From the NCBI GenBank assembly GCA_016165875.1, contig JABBOT010000034.1, positions 2,149,322 to 2,213,321 on the forward strand: DNA of 64,000 nucleotides, given 5' to 3'. The first letter of the stretch is position 1, and each line of letters starts with the position of its first letter. Both the position numbers and the translations under genes were made by a program. Below, in pieces: positions 1 through 10,929 of the stretch. This DNA is from Acanthopleura granulata. Taxonomy: Eukaryota; Mollusca; Polyplacophora; Chitonida; Chitonidae. The notes under the pieces were generated by a model that was given only the letters and a program-made list of their open reading frames with translations, did no database searches and was not told where the DNA came from.

Positions 1-85
1 GGGACTGTATTTATTGGATTTATTTATTTAATTGATGTTTTACGCCGTACTCAAGAATATTTCACTTATACGACGGCATACTTAA
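1..85 (-). repeat. SINE family S, 3' end fragment
   Basis: AAAT-type tail followed by the 3' body of a SINE, read on the minus strand. The core 'ttttacgccgtactcaagaa' followed by 'tatttcacttatacgacgg' recurs near 43.2, 44.1, 44.65, 47.9 and 62.85 kb. Only the 3' end is in the window. Confidence 0.75.
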
Positions 86-650
86 GGCAATGTAGAGTGC
101 TACATGACGGCAGGGTAATTGGGTATAAAGCGTTATCTATCTGTCAATACTCACTAAAGTCTTTACAGAAATCCACACAGGTACGGTATTAAGCTCTTTA
201 TAACGACTGTATCGCCGGGACACTTGAAAGGACGAGGTAATTTGCTTAACATACTGCATTGGTCCATCGGCTTCCATTTCTTACCTATCATTGATGAAGA
301 CCTTGATTTGTGATACACATAAATTATAAAACTCTCCTAGGTAAAATCAACATTTTCTCAAAGATATAAATTCTTATGGAAGATAGGAGGCATAGTTTCT
401 CCCGCGCTCTGTAATGGTAGTTTTTATCACAGTCAGGTCTCAAAGCTTCCATAGGCTTTTGGGGACCAAAACGAACTTGCAGTTTTGCATAAGCAATTTT
501 AGGTTGGACGTGAACCAAATAATAACCTCTAAAGCAATTTACTCAACATGTAGGACAAATTTAAAAAGCTAATGGCCTCGATCTTGCCTCAGTCTCCGTC
601 GTTGACCCTCCATAGACAGGTTGCAGTTTTAAATTAGGAAGTTTGTCAGG
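86..650. other. No recognisable feature
   Basis: AT-rich sequence with no long ORF. I see no domain, RNA gene or repeat match to the rest of the window. Confidence 0.4.
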
Positions 651-769
651 CACATGGCGAAAGGTAGAAAGTTTTCATTTGGTTCCTTTGTTGCTGTTGT
701 TTGTTTTTTTTTTTTTTGCTGTTTAACGTTCGTTGACGGTCACTTGTCTTTCACCAATATGGCTGTATG

Positions 770-870
770 TCACATAAGGGAATGTTTCTCAGTAACTTTC
801 CAAAGATCGGTGGTTTACCCCGGCACGCCTGTTTATTTCACCCATAAAACTGACCGCAATGGTGTACTGT
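770..870 (+). repeat. Decayed SINE family S body
   Basis: The stretch around 'ctcagtaactttccaaag' followed by 'ggtggtttaccccgg' aligns by eye with the SINE body seen cleanly at 2960-3175 (cagcaacttgcggatggtcg, then gggtttcccccggg). A similarly decayed copy lies at 62590-62690. Boundaries are approximate. Confidence 0.5.
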
Positions 871-959
871 AAGTGAAAATCATCCAGTATGGAGTTACCT
901 AACGTTTACATATAAATAAATAAATAATGGCCATGAAATATTGGTTCATTTCATAAATT

Positions 960-1190
960 TTATATACACCTTTCCTGGGCGACCGTGGCGCGCAGGTGCC
1001 TCACACCAATGCGGTCTCCACGAGTTCAAACCCAGCTCATGTTGACTTCCTCTCCGTCTCTACGTGGGAAAATCTGTCAGCAACCTGTGGATGGTCATGG
1101 GTTTCCCCGGGCTCTGTGCGGTTTCCTCCCATCATAATGCTGGTCCCCAGATAATACATATGTGTCTTTCACCTTCCTTTCTTCCTTCCT
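960..1190 (+). repeat. tRNA-derived SINE family S with tRNA-like head
   Basis: Plus-orientation SINE. The head has a candidate A box in 'gtggcgcgcaggtgcc' and a B box in 'gagttcaaaccc' (compare GGTTCRANYCC), the internal RNA polymerase III promoter elements of tRNA genes. The body follows with 'cttcctctcc', 'cagcaacctgtggatggtc', 'gggtttccccgggctctg' and 'ggtttcctcccatcataatg'. The 3' end decays after about 1150. It is the clearest tRNA-like head in the window and ties the family to Pol III transcription with LINE-assisted mobilisation in trans. Confidence 0.72.
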
Positions 1191-1282
1191 CCCAAAGGGC
1201 TTTCCAGTTGATGCTGTTACAGTGTAAGGCTTGGCCATGGTAAGTAACACGGTAGTCAAACCACGGCGCCTGGCCTTGCTCA

Positions 1283-1575
1283 GGAGCTTACATGCCTAAT
1301 CTCCTAAACGTAAGGCTCAGACAGGTGAATATTGAAAGACTCTGGAGTCCTGCGATGGTGGGCAGAATCAAATTGGCGATTTCATGGGTACTGAATAACA
1401 TGCCAATAACGATCAGCCATCCACAGCTGTATCTTCGTGGCATCAGCGCGCCCAGTCTGTGGGTTACGTTTCCCATTATCGCACTTATACGCTCCTTACT
1501 AGTCCGATAAATATATCAATCATGCTAATTTGATCCCAAATTTAATATCCGTCTAACCATCTAACCCACACACCC
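1283..1575 (+). repeat. Interspersed repeat P, copy 1
   Basis: About 290 bp matching the reverse complement of 56885-57165. Shared landmarks are 'cctgcgatggtgg' then 'cagaat', 'ccttactagt' then 'cgata', 'caatcatgctaattt', and 'ccaaatttaatatccgtcta'. The two copies look like a dispersed repeat or an inverted paralogous block. The short ORFs on both strands are not visibly conserved as protein. Confidence 0.65.
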
Positions 1576-1579
1576 AGGG

Positions 1580-2090
1580 TCATACTGTCCGAGAGTCCGA
1601 CAAAAATTATGACCCAGACGCTGGCTTTGACATATCCGCTTATCTAACTGCTTAACCGGAAGTTAGTATCCGGTAATCTGTTTTTTATTTATGTCTATGA
1701 CATCCTGTTCCGTGGTTATACTATTATTGATTATATGGCCATACACCTGTCTTGTGAAATGTGGTTTATGAATGGAAATATATTCTGAGTTGATCAAAAT
1801 GCACCGATGGTGATCTATAATACTGTGATGTCCAGAAGTTTCATTTCTGTTTCTGCTGTTTTCTGTGCGATGCGACCACTTCAGATTTGCCTTTGTCGCT
1901 GTCACATTGACCCGGCCTCAAAATCTAAATCAAAATCTATGTTGCCGTATAAGGGAGGTCAGTAATGTCTTTAAATCCAAAGGATCATACATGGCTTGAT
2001 CGAATTAAATGTTTGCTGTTTGTTTTAACGTCGCTTATAACAATATTTTCTGACGATGTCTGCTTGTACCAATCCGCACCCAGTTTAATA
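1580..2090. other. No recognisable feature
   Basis: Non-coding sequence with short chance ORFs only and no internal match in the window. Confidence 0.4.
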
Positions 2091-2094
2091 CATA

Positions 2095-3440
2095 AATAGA
2101 GCGCTGCCTCACCGCAATACCATTCTGAAGACACCAGCCATGTGTAACGGGCGTATGGTATGACTATGTCAGACGCAGGCTTCCGTACGATGAAGCAAGC
2201 TACAGATGCTCCTCGTATCTAGAGTTTCTACTTTTTTGAAATCTGTAGAATTACTCAATGTACCCTGTAGCTATCATTTACTTGTTTTAAGAAATATTTA
2301 AGTGATGTCGTGCCCTGTTCATGTGTTACGTTGTGACGCTTTAATGTTTGTAAAACCGATATACCCATGATGCTCTGATACATGTGATCGATTGTGTAAG
2401 CCGCCATATTGTTTGCATCGACGACAAGCTCTCGTCATCAGAGAAACCTTTTGAATGTTTTCACTGTGAGTATTGCCCTCAGATATTGTCATTTATACTG
2501 CGATCCGTTACTAGTTATCCGTAGGAATTTATTTTCGTGCTAAAAATGTTTCATTTGGTAGCTTGTACAGATTTATTGTAACGCGTTCGTGAGGCAGTGT
2601 AGATCCGTAAAAATGGACTTTTACGCGCCTTTCCTCACACTTTTAAAGTTTGCACTGTAAATATTCAAGTTTCGACAGCATTTAGTTGCTGTCGTCCTGT
2701 AAATGTAGGGAACTTTTTCATTCCTCTACTTGTTCATCATTAACTGTTGGCCTCGCCGTCCATTTCACATGACATCCTATCCACTTATAACACGCTGAGG
2801 CTAAAGATTGAGTATTTAGAGCCCTGCCTCACTGGAACACCATTCTGAAGACACCAGACATGACATCCTATCCAGTTATAGCACACTGAGACTGAAGACT
2901 TGACACAGTATTTAGTCACAGCACGCTGACATCGGGTCAGCCACAAGACATGGCAGGATCTCCGTGGCCGTGTGGATTAGCGCACCAGCGCGATGTGATG
3001 TTGACTTCCTCTCCGGCCGTTTGTGGGATAGTCCATCAGCAACTTGCGGATGGTCGTGGGTTTCCCCCGGGCTTTGTCCGGTTTCCTCCCACTGTAATGC
3101 TGGCCGCCGTCGTATAAGTGGGATATTCTTTAGTACGACGTAAAGCACCAGTCAAAGAAATAAAAAAATAAATGAAGACATGGCACCGTATCCAATCAAA
3201 TCACACAGACACCGGGTCAGATACCAGACATGACACTACACTTAGTCACAGCAGATGGATACCACCTCGGACTGAAGACATAACTTCATCCCAATTGCGG
3301 CACAACAACGGGTGAGACCTCAGGCATGACACCACACTTTATAGTCACAGCACACTGACATCGGTTCAGACATCAGACACGACACCGGATCAATTTCAAG
3401 ACATAACACAGCACTCAGATACCTGGTGGCCGTCCGCGTC
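2095..3440. repeat. Degenerate satellite-like tandem repeat
   Basis: Variations on a short phrase recur: 'ccagacatgacat', 'tagtcacagcacac', 'tgacatcgggtcag', 'agacatgacac'. The array is dense at about 2815-2935 and resumes at 3175-3420, with an outlying unit at 2099-2150 sharing 'ccattctgaagacaccag' with 2842-2862. Periodicity is loose, roughly 45-60 bp. A SINE at about 2955-3175 splits the array. Units have diverged too far to be a recently homogenised satellite. Confidence 0.6.
2955..3175 (+). repeat. SINE family S, near full length
   Basis: Best complete copy. The tRNA-like head (gtggccgtgtggattagcgc) lacks an obvious B box. The body has 'cttcctctccggccgt', 'cagcaacttgcggatggtcg' and 'ctggccgccgtcgtataagt'. 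The 3' terminus 'tattctttagtacgacgtaa' leads into 'agcaccagtcaaagaaataa' and an A-rich AAAT-type tail. It interrupts the degenerate satellite array, so it is younger than the array. Confidence 0.78.
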
Positions 3441-3689
3441 TGCTTCGCGGTAACGTTAACGAGTCAGACCTAATCCAACAGTGGCCCAACACCGACCCGA
3501 CACTGACATTGACCCAGTGCTGACTGGGCGGCAGGAATGGTTACTCAGACAATAATTATGTGTCAGCAGTTTGGGCTGTTAGGACGTAAACTACATGTGT
3601 AACAGACTCCTTTCTACAATCACTGTTACATTAAGCGCCAGTGCGTGATGAGCGTTAAATTGTTTCCCCAGCTCTTTCTGGCTGCCCTT

Positions 3690-4412
3690 TTTCCCCCCTC
3701 TTTTGGTATTTCTGATCAGGTCAGGGACTGAGCCAAATTTTAACTATTGTATACGTTATAGCCTGAACTGGAAGGGAGTCTCGCGTTCTCGAGGCTACTG
3801 TGTTTATGAGTTTCGTGTCAGTGTGCATGGAGTGTACATTCTGGGAAGATGTACTTGTGTTGTATACATATTTACGATCAAACTATCCAGTATTTTCTTT
3901 GCGTTACTCTATAAATATGAGCGACAAAGCTTGCAGCCATATTTATCTATATCCACTTGAGGATTTCTGGAATTATTGCAGCTCGGATTTCACGCCATTC
4001 GACATTCGTCATTTTGTTCTCTATTTTTCTGTAAGGAGCACTTTGTGAGTTTGTGTTTCGCCACCCTCTATTTTTCCGAGACGTTATTTTGGAGCTTGCA
4101 TCGCTCTTTGTCTCGGTGCGATTACGTACTTTTCACCCCAATTTTACAGTGGAAGTGACTTTGTAAAGTCCACGGGGGTATACATCAGCATCACGGACGC
4201 TATCGTCTACCAGTCCCCCCTGTGTGGTATACCTGGACCGGCCATTGGATACAAATCATCGTCGGCGTGCACTATACCTTTCGTCACTTGGAGGCCAGTG
4301 TCATCCTACGATTCAAGAGTTCACATGAACTGTGGATTTCAGTTTGCGTGGACTGACTCGCCCTTGGAAGCTTGACATTCCATCAGGATTTGGACGGTAA
4401 TCCTTTAGAAAC
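3690..4412 (+). repeat. Interspersed repeat K, copy 1, 5' part
   Basis: Matches the reverse complement of about 39290-40078 and, partly, of 44360-44625. Shared landmarks include 'ttctcgaggct', 'tataaatatgagcgac', 'tttgtgtttcgcca', 'ttttggagcttg', 'gcgattacgtac' and 'gcatcacggacgc'. The small ORFs are not conserved between copies, so I treat K as a non-coding element of unknown class. The copy is interrupted by a Tc1-like transposon and resumes after 5806. Confidence 0.68.
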
Positions 4413-4414
4413 TA

Positions 4415-5806
4415 AACTGAACAAAAATATGAACGCAATACTTGTTTTTACAATATTACGCTAGATAATGCTGTGATTTTTGCCAACATAATACCGAGGG
4501 ATGGCCAAGGACAAAATCCCTACACCTGTGTATATTCCAGTGTCTAAAACCAAACTGTTGTCAATTTTAAGCCCAATCACCATTTTGACCCGTCAGACTG
4601 GTGTGGCCTTGTCTGTAGTGTTAGTGATCAGCAAGGTCTTCCCTGGCACTCCTTACTCTCAGATGTACAAAAGGCGACCCGTACAGTACAAGCTCTGTCA
4701 AAAAGCACGACCTCACAGATGCCACAAACCAACAAGAGGGCGCCATCGACATTCCTGACGCTGGTATGACCCTTAGACCTGTTGCCAGAGCCCTTAATGT
4801 TAATGTGTCAAGGATTAGTCGTCTAAGAAGGCGTTATGAAGAATTCAGCACGACAGCTAATCGCCTACATGCCCGCCGACCGCTTGTAACGACCCGCGAT
4901 CAAGACGGCCATGTTCGCCGCCTCCACCTCCGCGACCGTTTCATTCCAGCCACTGCCACAGATAATGAAACAGCCGGATCCATAATAACCGGATTTCCAC
5001 TCAAATGTTTAGGACTTGCCTCAGAGGGGCGAATTTGGGAACCAGTAGACCACACCTGGGTATAGACCTTACCCGTGGTATGTTTTAATATGTATCTCGT
5101 TGTCAGTTCAACAGAACCGATTAGAGGCAGCGAGTTTGACTGCGGGAAAGTGAGCGCTATGCCTACGCCGCAGTCGGGCGTCGGGTGCAACACGATGGTG
5201 GTGGGGTACTTGTGTGGGCGGGGATAAGTCATGGCCATCGCACTCAACTTCATATCATTGACGGTAGCTTGAATGCGGTAAGATACCGTGATGAAATCCT
5301 GCGTCCACAGCCGTCCGGCGCCATGGTGTAACATTTCAGCACGACAACGCCCGTCCCCATGTTGCTGCTGTATGCAGAGCATTTCTACAGGCCGAATGTG
5401 TTCGGCTGACCAGCTTATTCACCTGATCTGTCCCCAACTGAACACCTGAGGGATGTCCTCAGCCGACGTGTTCGTTGGCGACTTCCAGTTCGGGTAACAT
5501 CGCGAAGCTGCGTGTGGCCCTCGCACAGGTGTGAGAAAAAATTCCGCAAGTCACAACTGACCATCTCATCAGGTCTATGCGCCGACGATGCAGTGCAGCA
5601 GGCAAACGGCGGACATACTCGGAACTGAAGTGTGCAATTACCTATTCTGCCTCAGCGTTACCATTTGTGGTCCGTTTCCACCAGTTATGGAAATGTATTG
5701 TTAAGAGTCCATTTTATATCCCCGTGAAAAATCGTATTCAAACGAATTTGGTAACAGTTAATTTTATAAAAAATATTGGATGTTGCGTTTATATTTTTGT
5801 TCAGTA
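4415..5806 (+). mobile_element. Tc1/mariner-like DNA transposon with 23-bp TIRs
   Basis: Terminal inverted repeats lie at 4416-4438 (starting actgaacaaaaatatgaacg) and 5783-5805. The right one, reverse-complemented, differs at a single base. TA dinucleotides flank both ends, as expected for TA target duplication. The element is about 1.39 kb, normal for Tc1. It sits inside a copy of repeat K, and the K copy near 39.25 kb shows the corresponding uninterrupted sequence. The transposase is broken, so this copy is not autonomous. Confidence 0.85.
4690..5640 (+). pseudogene. Tc1-like transposase pseudogene
   Basis: Degraded transposase. The N-terminal paired-type helix-turn-helix is readable at about 4700-4930 (MTLRPVARALNVNVSRISRL, then RRRYEEF), followed by the linker DGHVRRLHLRDRF. 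The catalytic region survives as fragments in changing frames: near 5330 HDNARPHVAAV (second catalytic Asp block), near 5420-5460 an SPxLxPxEHLxD-like block, and near 5575 a C-terminal RRCxAxxKRR-like end. Several frameshifts and stops separate the blocks. The family catalyses cut-and-paste transposition with a DD34E triad. The 103-codon frame at 5577-5888 is only this C-terminus read through into flanking DNA. Confidence 0.78.
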
Positions 5807-5962
5807 TATATATTTTGTAATTATATGTTTTGTTTGTTCAGTTATATGTATTGAACTTATCCAAGCGTCTTCGTGTTTCTTTGTTTGACCTTGTGTAAGG
5901 TTTATCGCTGTCTGAGAGCTGCACAAACCATTTGTTTTCCTCTCCAACAGTGGTACCCTTAC
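5807..5962 (+). repeat. Interspersed repeat K, copy 1, 3' part
   Basis: Continues repeat K on the far side of the Tc1-like element. 'tattgaacttatccaagcgt', 'cttgtgtaagg' and 'cgctgtctgagag' match the reverse complement of about 39090-39200. Together with 3690-4412 it defines a K copy of roughly 0.9 kb before the Tc1 insertion. Confidence 0.68.
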
Positions 5963-5965
5963 ACC

Positions 5966-6360
5966 CATAGACTAAACGAGGGTGGTATGAAAGAAACCAG
6001 TTTTCGTGAAACGGCATGAGTCGAACAAAAGCCGGTGAAAAGATTTTTTCTTTTTCTCTCCCTTGATAGGCGAGTGTTCAAATCTTTATAAAATGATTAG
6101 GGTTTGTTTTGCCATAAGGGCGTTGTGTCCTCGATAGCCATATTCTTGGTTGTCGTACATATATATTGCAAATCGATTGGTTAGCAAATGTCATTACACA
6201 AAATTGGTGTATCGAAGTCAGTGGGAATACGGTATAATCCCCGTTGATCAAACCGTGTTAGCTCTGATGGATTCCCTTTGATCCAACAGGCATTGGGCAA
6301 AACATGCGCAGAAAATGTAAAAATATAAAAAGAAAATCATGGGAACTCAATTCCACTGGC
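5966..6360. other. No recognisable feature
   Basis: Non-coding, no long ORF, no match elsewhere in the window that I can see. Confidence 0.35.
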
Positions 6361-6363
6361 AAT

Positions 6364-6484
6364 GGAACCGGTTTCGTGAAGTATACTTTGTGCTAAGTAG
6401 CCCTTAGCTAAGTGCACTTTCTATCTCTACAACATAGTTAGTTAAGGGAATACTTAGTTAAGTGCGCTTCATGAAACTGGGGCC
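6364..6484. repeat. Small fold-back (MITE-like) inverted repeat
   Basis: Left arm 'ggaaccggtttcgtgaag' pairs imperfectly with the right arm 'cttcatgaaactggggcc'. Pairing continues inward through 'aagtagccct' against 'agggaatactt'. Arms are about 40 nt around a short centre. No coding capacity. It could be a MITE or a decayed palindrome. Confidence 0.5.
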
Positions 6485-8080
6485 TGAAGATACAGGCGCT
6501 TTGAAAGGCAGAAATTCAACTCTAGTACACGTGGCATGAAGAAATTGTATTATATTTTATGCTTTGCGTACCATCAAGATAAAAAAATTACATAAGCAGG
6601 ATTTAAATATCTTTTCATTGTTGTTCATTTGACGATAGTTTTCCGAAGTTTGCACATTTGTGGACAATACTGCTAACCTCTACTGATTCAGGATACTTTT
6701 CTGACTGTTGAACACAAGAGACTCGCAGTTCGCAGTTTCATATCTGTTTTTTTTTCCAAGTCAAAGGTTGGAAAAGCTCAGTTCAGCGAATTTTCTCTTG
6801 TGTTTTTGAAAAGAAGGATTCTCAGTTGGGAAATACATTCTAGTCATTATAATAATGACACAGTAGGTCTAGTTTGCTTGCCTAGTATTGAATATCACTT
6901 TCAAGTTCATTTCCTTCATACAAAGAAAAAGTACGTGTTTAGACTTCCTTTACCATGACAGACCTAATGCGGTCCTACGAAATACATGACTAAAGATATT
7001 TATAAAAAGGGCAAATCTTTTTTACCTAAGCGCCAAGAACGTCTCGCGTTTGAATATACAGGCTTTGCTCATTCGCTCTTTCTTATGTAGATTGACTGCG
7101 AACATTTCTCAATGTCCCTAAATAGGGATTACAAATGACAAATAAATGAGCCTGTGCCAACGAATATGGAACACTTATGTATGACATTGGCAAGGTCAAA
7201 TATAGCCTATGGGTGTAATCGTTTTTGTGTGACACAGTTTAAAGCATATGCTCCATTTAAAGCTTTTATGTACGTCAGAAAGTTAATATCCATTAAAGGA
7301 CCAATTAACTAAAAGCACAGCTTCAAGTTATTCGAAAAGTGTTCAGAAAATGACTTCCTATCTGTTGTATGTTAATGCCCTTCATCGAGAACTAAATGTC
7401 ACTCTGTATTAAACATGCTTAATGCGCATAATTCATCACGACGTTCAAGAAGAAGTTAAAATCATGAACTTAATGGGAATCGAAATTATCGAACTTTCCA
7501 TTACCGGATACGGACAAAAACGCTATACACATTCCTTTCAGTCTGAGAGCTGTTAAATTACAGACATCGGTTTACACTGAAAAGATAAACAGAGGCAGCT
7601 CATCTTTAATTTCATGAAGGATAAATGGACTATATTTTTTCTTTCCTGATTTTGAAGCAGATTCCATCTGCACCAGACAGCTCTTTTGGTTTTAGAGTTT
7701 GGGGTTTGTTTGGAAGGTAGAGTAATATTCCACATGAAAAATGTTAGTTTCATCACAAAAAGTAATATTTTAGGACATCAGTGCGGCCTCAAAGTTGCAC
7801 TTTTTGATAGAAAGTTTAAATCATGTGATATTGGATAGGAATTTTCATGTACCGCTTTCACAGTGTGAATAAACTTGTACATATGCCGGCAATGCCGTTT
7901 CCCTTTCTTTTTCTGTTCGACCGAACAGATTGGTGGCTTATTAATGCCATACTCAAGAAATTGTCACTCATTAGATAGTAGCCAGTTTTAATTGTGCACA
8001 AAACCGGAGTACACGATGTAAACCTTGGACCTTTGACAAGTTCCTCACGGGCTTTTCTTCTGACTTTAAACGGAAAAACC
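6485..8080. other. AT-rich, no recognisable feature
   Basis: About 1.6 kb with no ORF above 70 codons that looks like protein and no repeat I can match. Possibly intergenic or intronic DNA. Confidence 0.4.
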
Positions 8081-8082
8081 TC

Positions 8083-8551
8083 GTAAAAATGAACTTAGGG
8101 TGACTGAAAAGTCCTTTAAAAACTGTAGGCTATCTGAAAATACCTTCACTGATTTTTTAAGATTTTTTTCACAAAAATAAACGCAGTCAAATGTTTTGAT
8201 TGCATGGTGGGTTTTGTGGACCATATTGATGATGTGGTTCACCAGTGACGTCACGCCGACTTTTCTATGGCCTTAAAGCAGACATTTAATGTCTTAGCTT
8301 TTTTATACACAGACAAACATTACAGGAGTACCCTTCACAACAACAATATTCAGAGCTGAACACAAAGTTGTACAAAATGTTGTGTGACGTCACTGGTGAA
8401 CCTCATTATCAGTGTGTTCTATAAAACCCACCATACTGTCAAAATATTTGAATACGTTTGTTTGGGTGAAAACAAATCTAAAAAAGCCAGTGAAGGTATT
8501 TTCAGATAGAGTTTTTAATGATCTTTTCACTCACCCTAAGTTCATTTTTAC
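8083..8551. repeat. Large fold-back element with ~170-bp arms
   Basis: The left arm (8083-8254) and right arm (8384-8551) are imperfect inverted repeats around a ~130-bp spacer. Outer ends are 'gtaaaaatgaacttagggtg' and its complement 'caccctaagttcatttttac'. Inner ends are both the palindrome gtgacgtcac (8245-8254 and 8384-8393). Both arms also share 'cagtgaaggtattttcagat' in opposite orientation, with small indels. The ~62-codon ORF in the left arm is incidental. The structure fits a MITE or foldback transposon. Confidence 0.82.
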
Positions 8552-8559
8552 AAGATCTT

Positions 8560-8875
8560 TCTCGTTAATATAGACTAGAACTCTATAGGAAGAACGTAAG
8601 ACTGCGCAAACTGCACCTAGCGGGCCTTTGATCTCTTAATTGTCACCAAAACAGCTCTGAAGAATTAGTGCGGTGAACCCCTGTCCAACTCCCTCGTTGA
8701 CCTTTATATTTTATTGTGTCACTTTTACCTCCTGATATCTCACAAACGATCACATGAAAACAGAAAACCAAAGGATAAAGGCATGCAGCCTAGTTGTTTA
8801 TGTCATTGCAACTATCTAATGGATCAGTGTCTTAGCTAAATTGTACTTTTATTCGTGTGTCAGTATCATGTCAAA
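8560..8875. other. No recognisable feature
   Basis: Non-coding sequence, no match found inside the window. Confidence 0.35.
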
Positions 8876-8879
8876 AGTG

Positions 8880-9215
8880 TTAACATCTCCAGGTCATACA
8901 CTCAAGGTAAAGGTCACCATAGCTCTTTATGCTAAAATTTTGGTCCGGACCATAACTTCAAAAGGATAACTTTACAGAAGCTTATATGCTTTGCACGAAT
9001 GCTCCTTAGCTCTGGAGGGTGTGTCCTGACCTTGATCCAAGGTCATTTATGTCTACAGGTTTTGTGATGACCTCCACCCAAAAGTCGGCCCATATTTCTG
9101 TCTGTTCCCTTATCTCCATCATGTTCTCCATCATGCTCTCCAGGCCATATTTTCTCAGGAACTTATGCTTTCTACAAACATGACACATGTTCCTTATGCC
9201 TAGGGCCTATATCGT
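8880..9215. repeat. Possible old interspersed repeat
   Basis: Phrases such as 'ccttgatccaaggtcattta' and 'gttccttatgcctagggcct' resemble dispersed molluscan repeats as I remember them. There is no second copy in this window, so the call rests on memory only. Confidence 0.3.
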
Positions 9216-9321
9216 AATCTTTATCTCTTCACTAGCTACTCCATAAGAGGTAACAAATCGACAACTTGCTGCCCTATTCTTATGAATAAAGAGATAAAAG
9301 AAAGGATCTTTTATCAAAGTA

Positions 9322-10926
9322 TACTGAATTCCAAAAGAAATGCGAATGGGAGAAATAGTATAAACTGCAAATGAGTAAGAGCCGGTTGACTTTATTAATA
9401 ATAAACGTATTTCTCTTACACACCAAGACAATAACTCAGTTAAAAGCTCATATCGTGCTGATTTTTCTAAATGAGTGGAAATGGGAGATTTCATTTAATA
9501 TGGCTCAATAGCTGCGCCCTTTGGGAATTGTTTTTCTGATGGAATAGAAAGTAATGTCAGTAACGAGTGTGACCCACATTAGCGTCAACTACAGCAGCAC
9601 ATCTTCTACCCATGCTGTTGAAGAGACTTCGAATGAACTCCTGAGGAATGTTATTGTAAGTGTCGACGACGCTTTGTTGCAGTTGCGGCAAGGTAACTGG
9701 TTCCATGAGTTGATGACGAATGCGGCGTTCAATTTCATCCCAGAGGTGCTCGATAGGATTTAAATCCGGATTTCAAGCTGGCCAATCTATCGTCTGGATG
9801 CCGTTGTTGAGTAGAAATGTCTGTGTCAAAATTGCGGTATGTGCTCTTGCATTATTTTGCTGTAGAATAAGATTGCGTCTTCGAGCAAAAATAGGAACCA
9901 CAACATGCCTCAACATTTCATCGACGTAACGCTGCGCCGTCACACCTCTAGCACGTCCCTGTCCATTGTTTTGGAAGATCACAGGCGGAACGTAACGTCC
10001 CCAGCTGATTGCCCCATCCCCTCCAACATGACGGGAGGCCCTAACCAACGGTCATTCTCCAATACACATGGATCACTGAACCTTTCACCTCTACGTCGCC
10101 ATACCCTCACTCGACCGTCCACTGCGTCGATGCAAAATCGACTTTCATCCGAAAAGGCGATATTCTGCCATTGCCCATAGCGCCAGTTCCGATGACCTGC
10201 GGGCCAGATAATTCGAGCGAGTCTGTGACGTGAGTCAAAGGTGAACCAGCATAAGGTGGACGGTGACGCAAACCCGCTTCGTTGAGTTGGCGACGTACAG
10301 TATTGGTGCTGATGGGTCAGTTCGTTGTTCCAGCTGTGTGTCGAGCTGTAGTGGGTGCTTGCAGGAACCTATTCCGAAGATAGGAATTGAAAATGAAGCG
10401 GAATTGACAAAGAAGCGGTCTTGACGGTTTGACTTCACACGAGGTCGTCCACTCCGAGCACTATCATTGACGGTGTTTGTCTGCTGGTAGCGTTCAAACA
10501 GTCTGTACATGTTGTACTGATGAGTACCATCATGCCTGGCGAGACGTTCCAACCTGCCTCAGTATTGCCGATAGCTCTTTCACGTTCATCAGCACTCAGA
10601 CGTGGCATGGTCACTGTTGCATCAAAATGCGAATGCAACAGTTCTGCGATTTTTGTTCCTTAAGAAGCATTCTCAAACCAAGAATCTCGTGAAAAGAAAG
10701 CGAATTCAACTCAACTAGCACTCACTTCACGAGTAATATGAAAATTAAAATCAGTACAATTTGGTGTCATCTGACACCAAAGTTGCTACGTTTGCGGAAG
10801 ATACTCATCTTTAAAATTGAAAAACACTCTCTGGAACATCCATTACATATCCACACAATTTTGATTACTCAGAATGTACTTCCGATTTGACATTGGAAAA
10901 ATTCGTATTTCTTTTGGAATTCAGTA
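9322..10926 (-). mobile_element. Tc1/mariner-like DNA transposon with 28-bp TIRs
   Basis: Inverted repeats lie at 9320-9347 (starting tatactgaattccaaaaga) and 10901-10928, differing at one position and including the flanking TA. The 1.6 kb element carries a transposase pseudogene on the minus strand. It is a different family from the element at 4415-5806: the TIRs share only a short terminal actgaa. Confidence 0.87.
9557..10608 (-). pseudogene. Tc1-like transposase pseudogene (DD34E family)
   Basis: Minus-strand transposase of about 350 codons, the usual Tc1 length. The start MPRLSADERERAIG lies at 10608. Next come helix-turn-helix remnants (YRLFERYQQT, SARSGRPRV), the first catalytic block FSDESRFCIDAVDGRVRVWR near 10120-10160, and the second block QQNNARAHTA near 9855, where the expected Asp of QxDNARPH reads Asn. 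The third block PDLNPIEHLWDEIERR lies near 9735-9770 with an in-frame stop just before it. The C-terminus MGRRCAAVVDANVGHTRY ends at 9557. At least one frameshift lies in the N-terminal third (about 10370-10440). It is inactive by stop, frameshift and a changed catalytic residue. Confidence 0.85.
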
Positions 10927-10929
10927 TAC

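Noticed and set aside
654..872. 72-codon ORF with signal-peptide-like start and a GTAAGT donor-like end, candidate secreted-protein exon
   Set aside because: Its second half overlaps a decayed SINE body also present near 62.6 kb, and the hydrophobic run comes from a T-rich tract.
960..1030. Free-standing tRNA gene
   Set aside because: Box A/B-like motifs are present but are followed by the SINE body, and no acceptor-stem pairing is apparent; it is a SINE head.
4900..5382. 160-codon minus-strand ORF
   Set aside because: Lies antisense over the Tc1 transposase remnant; no domain recognised.
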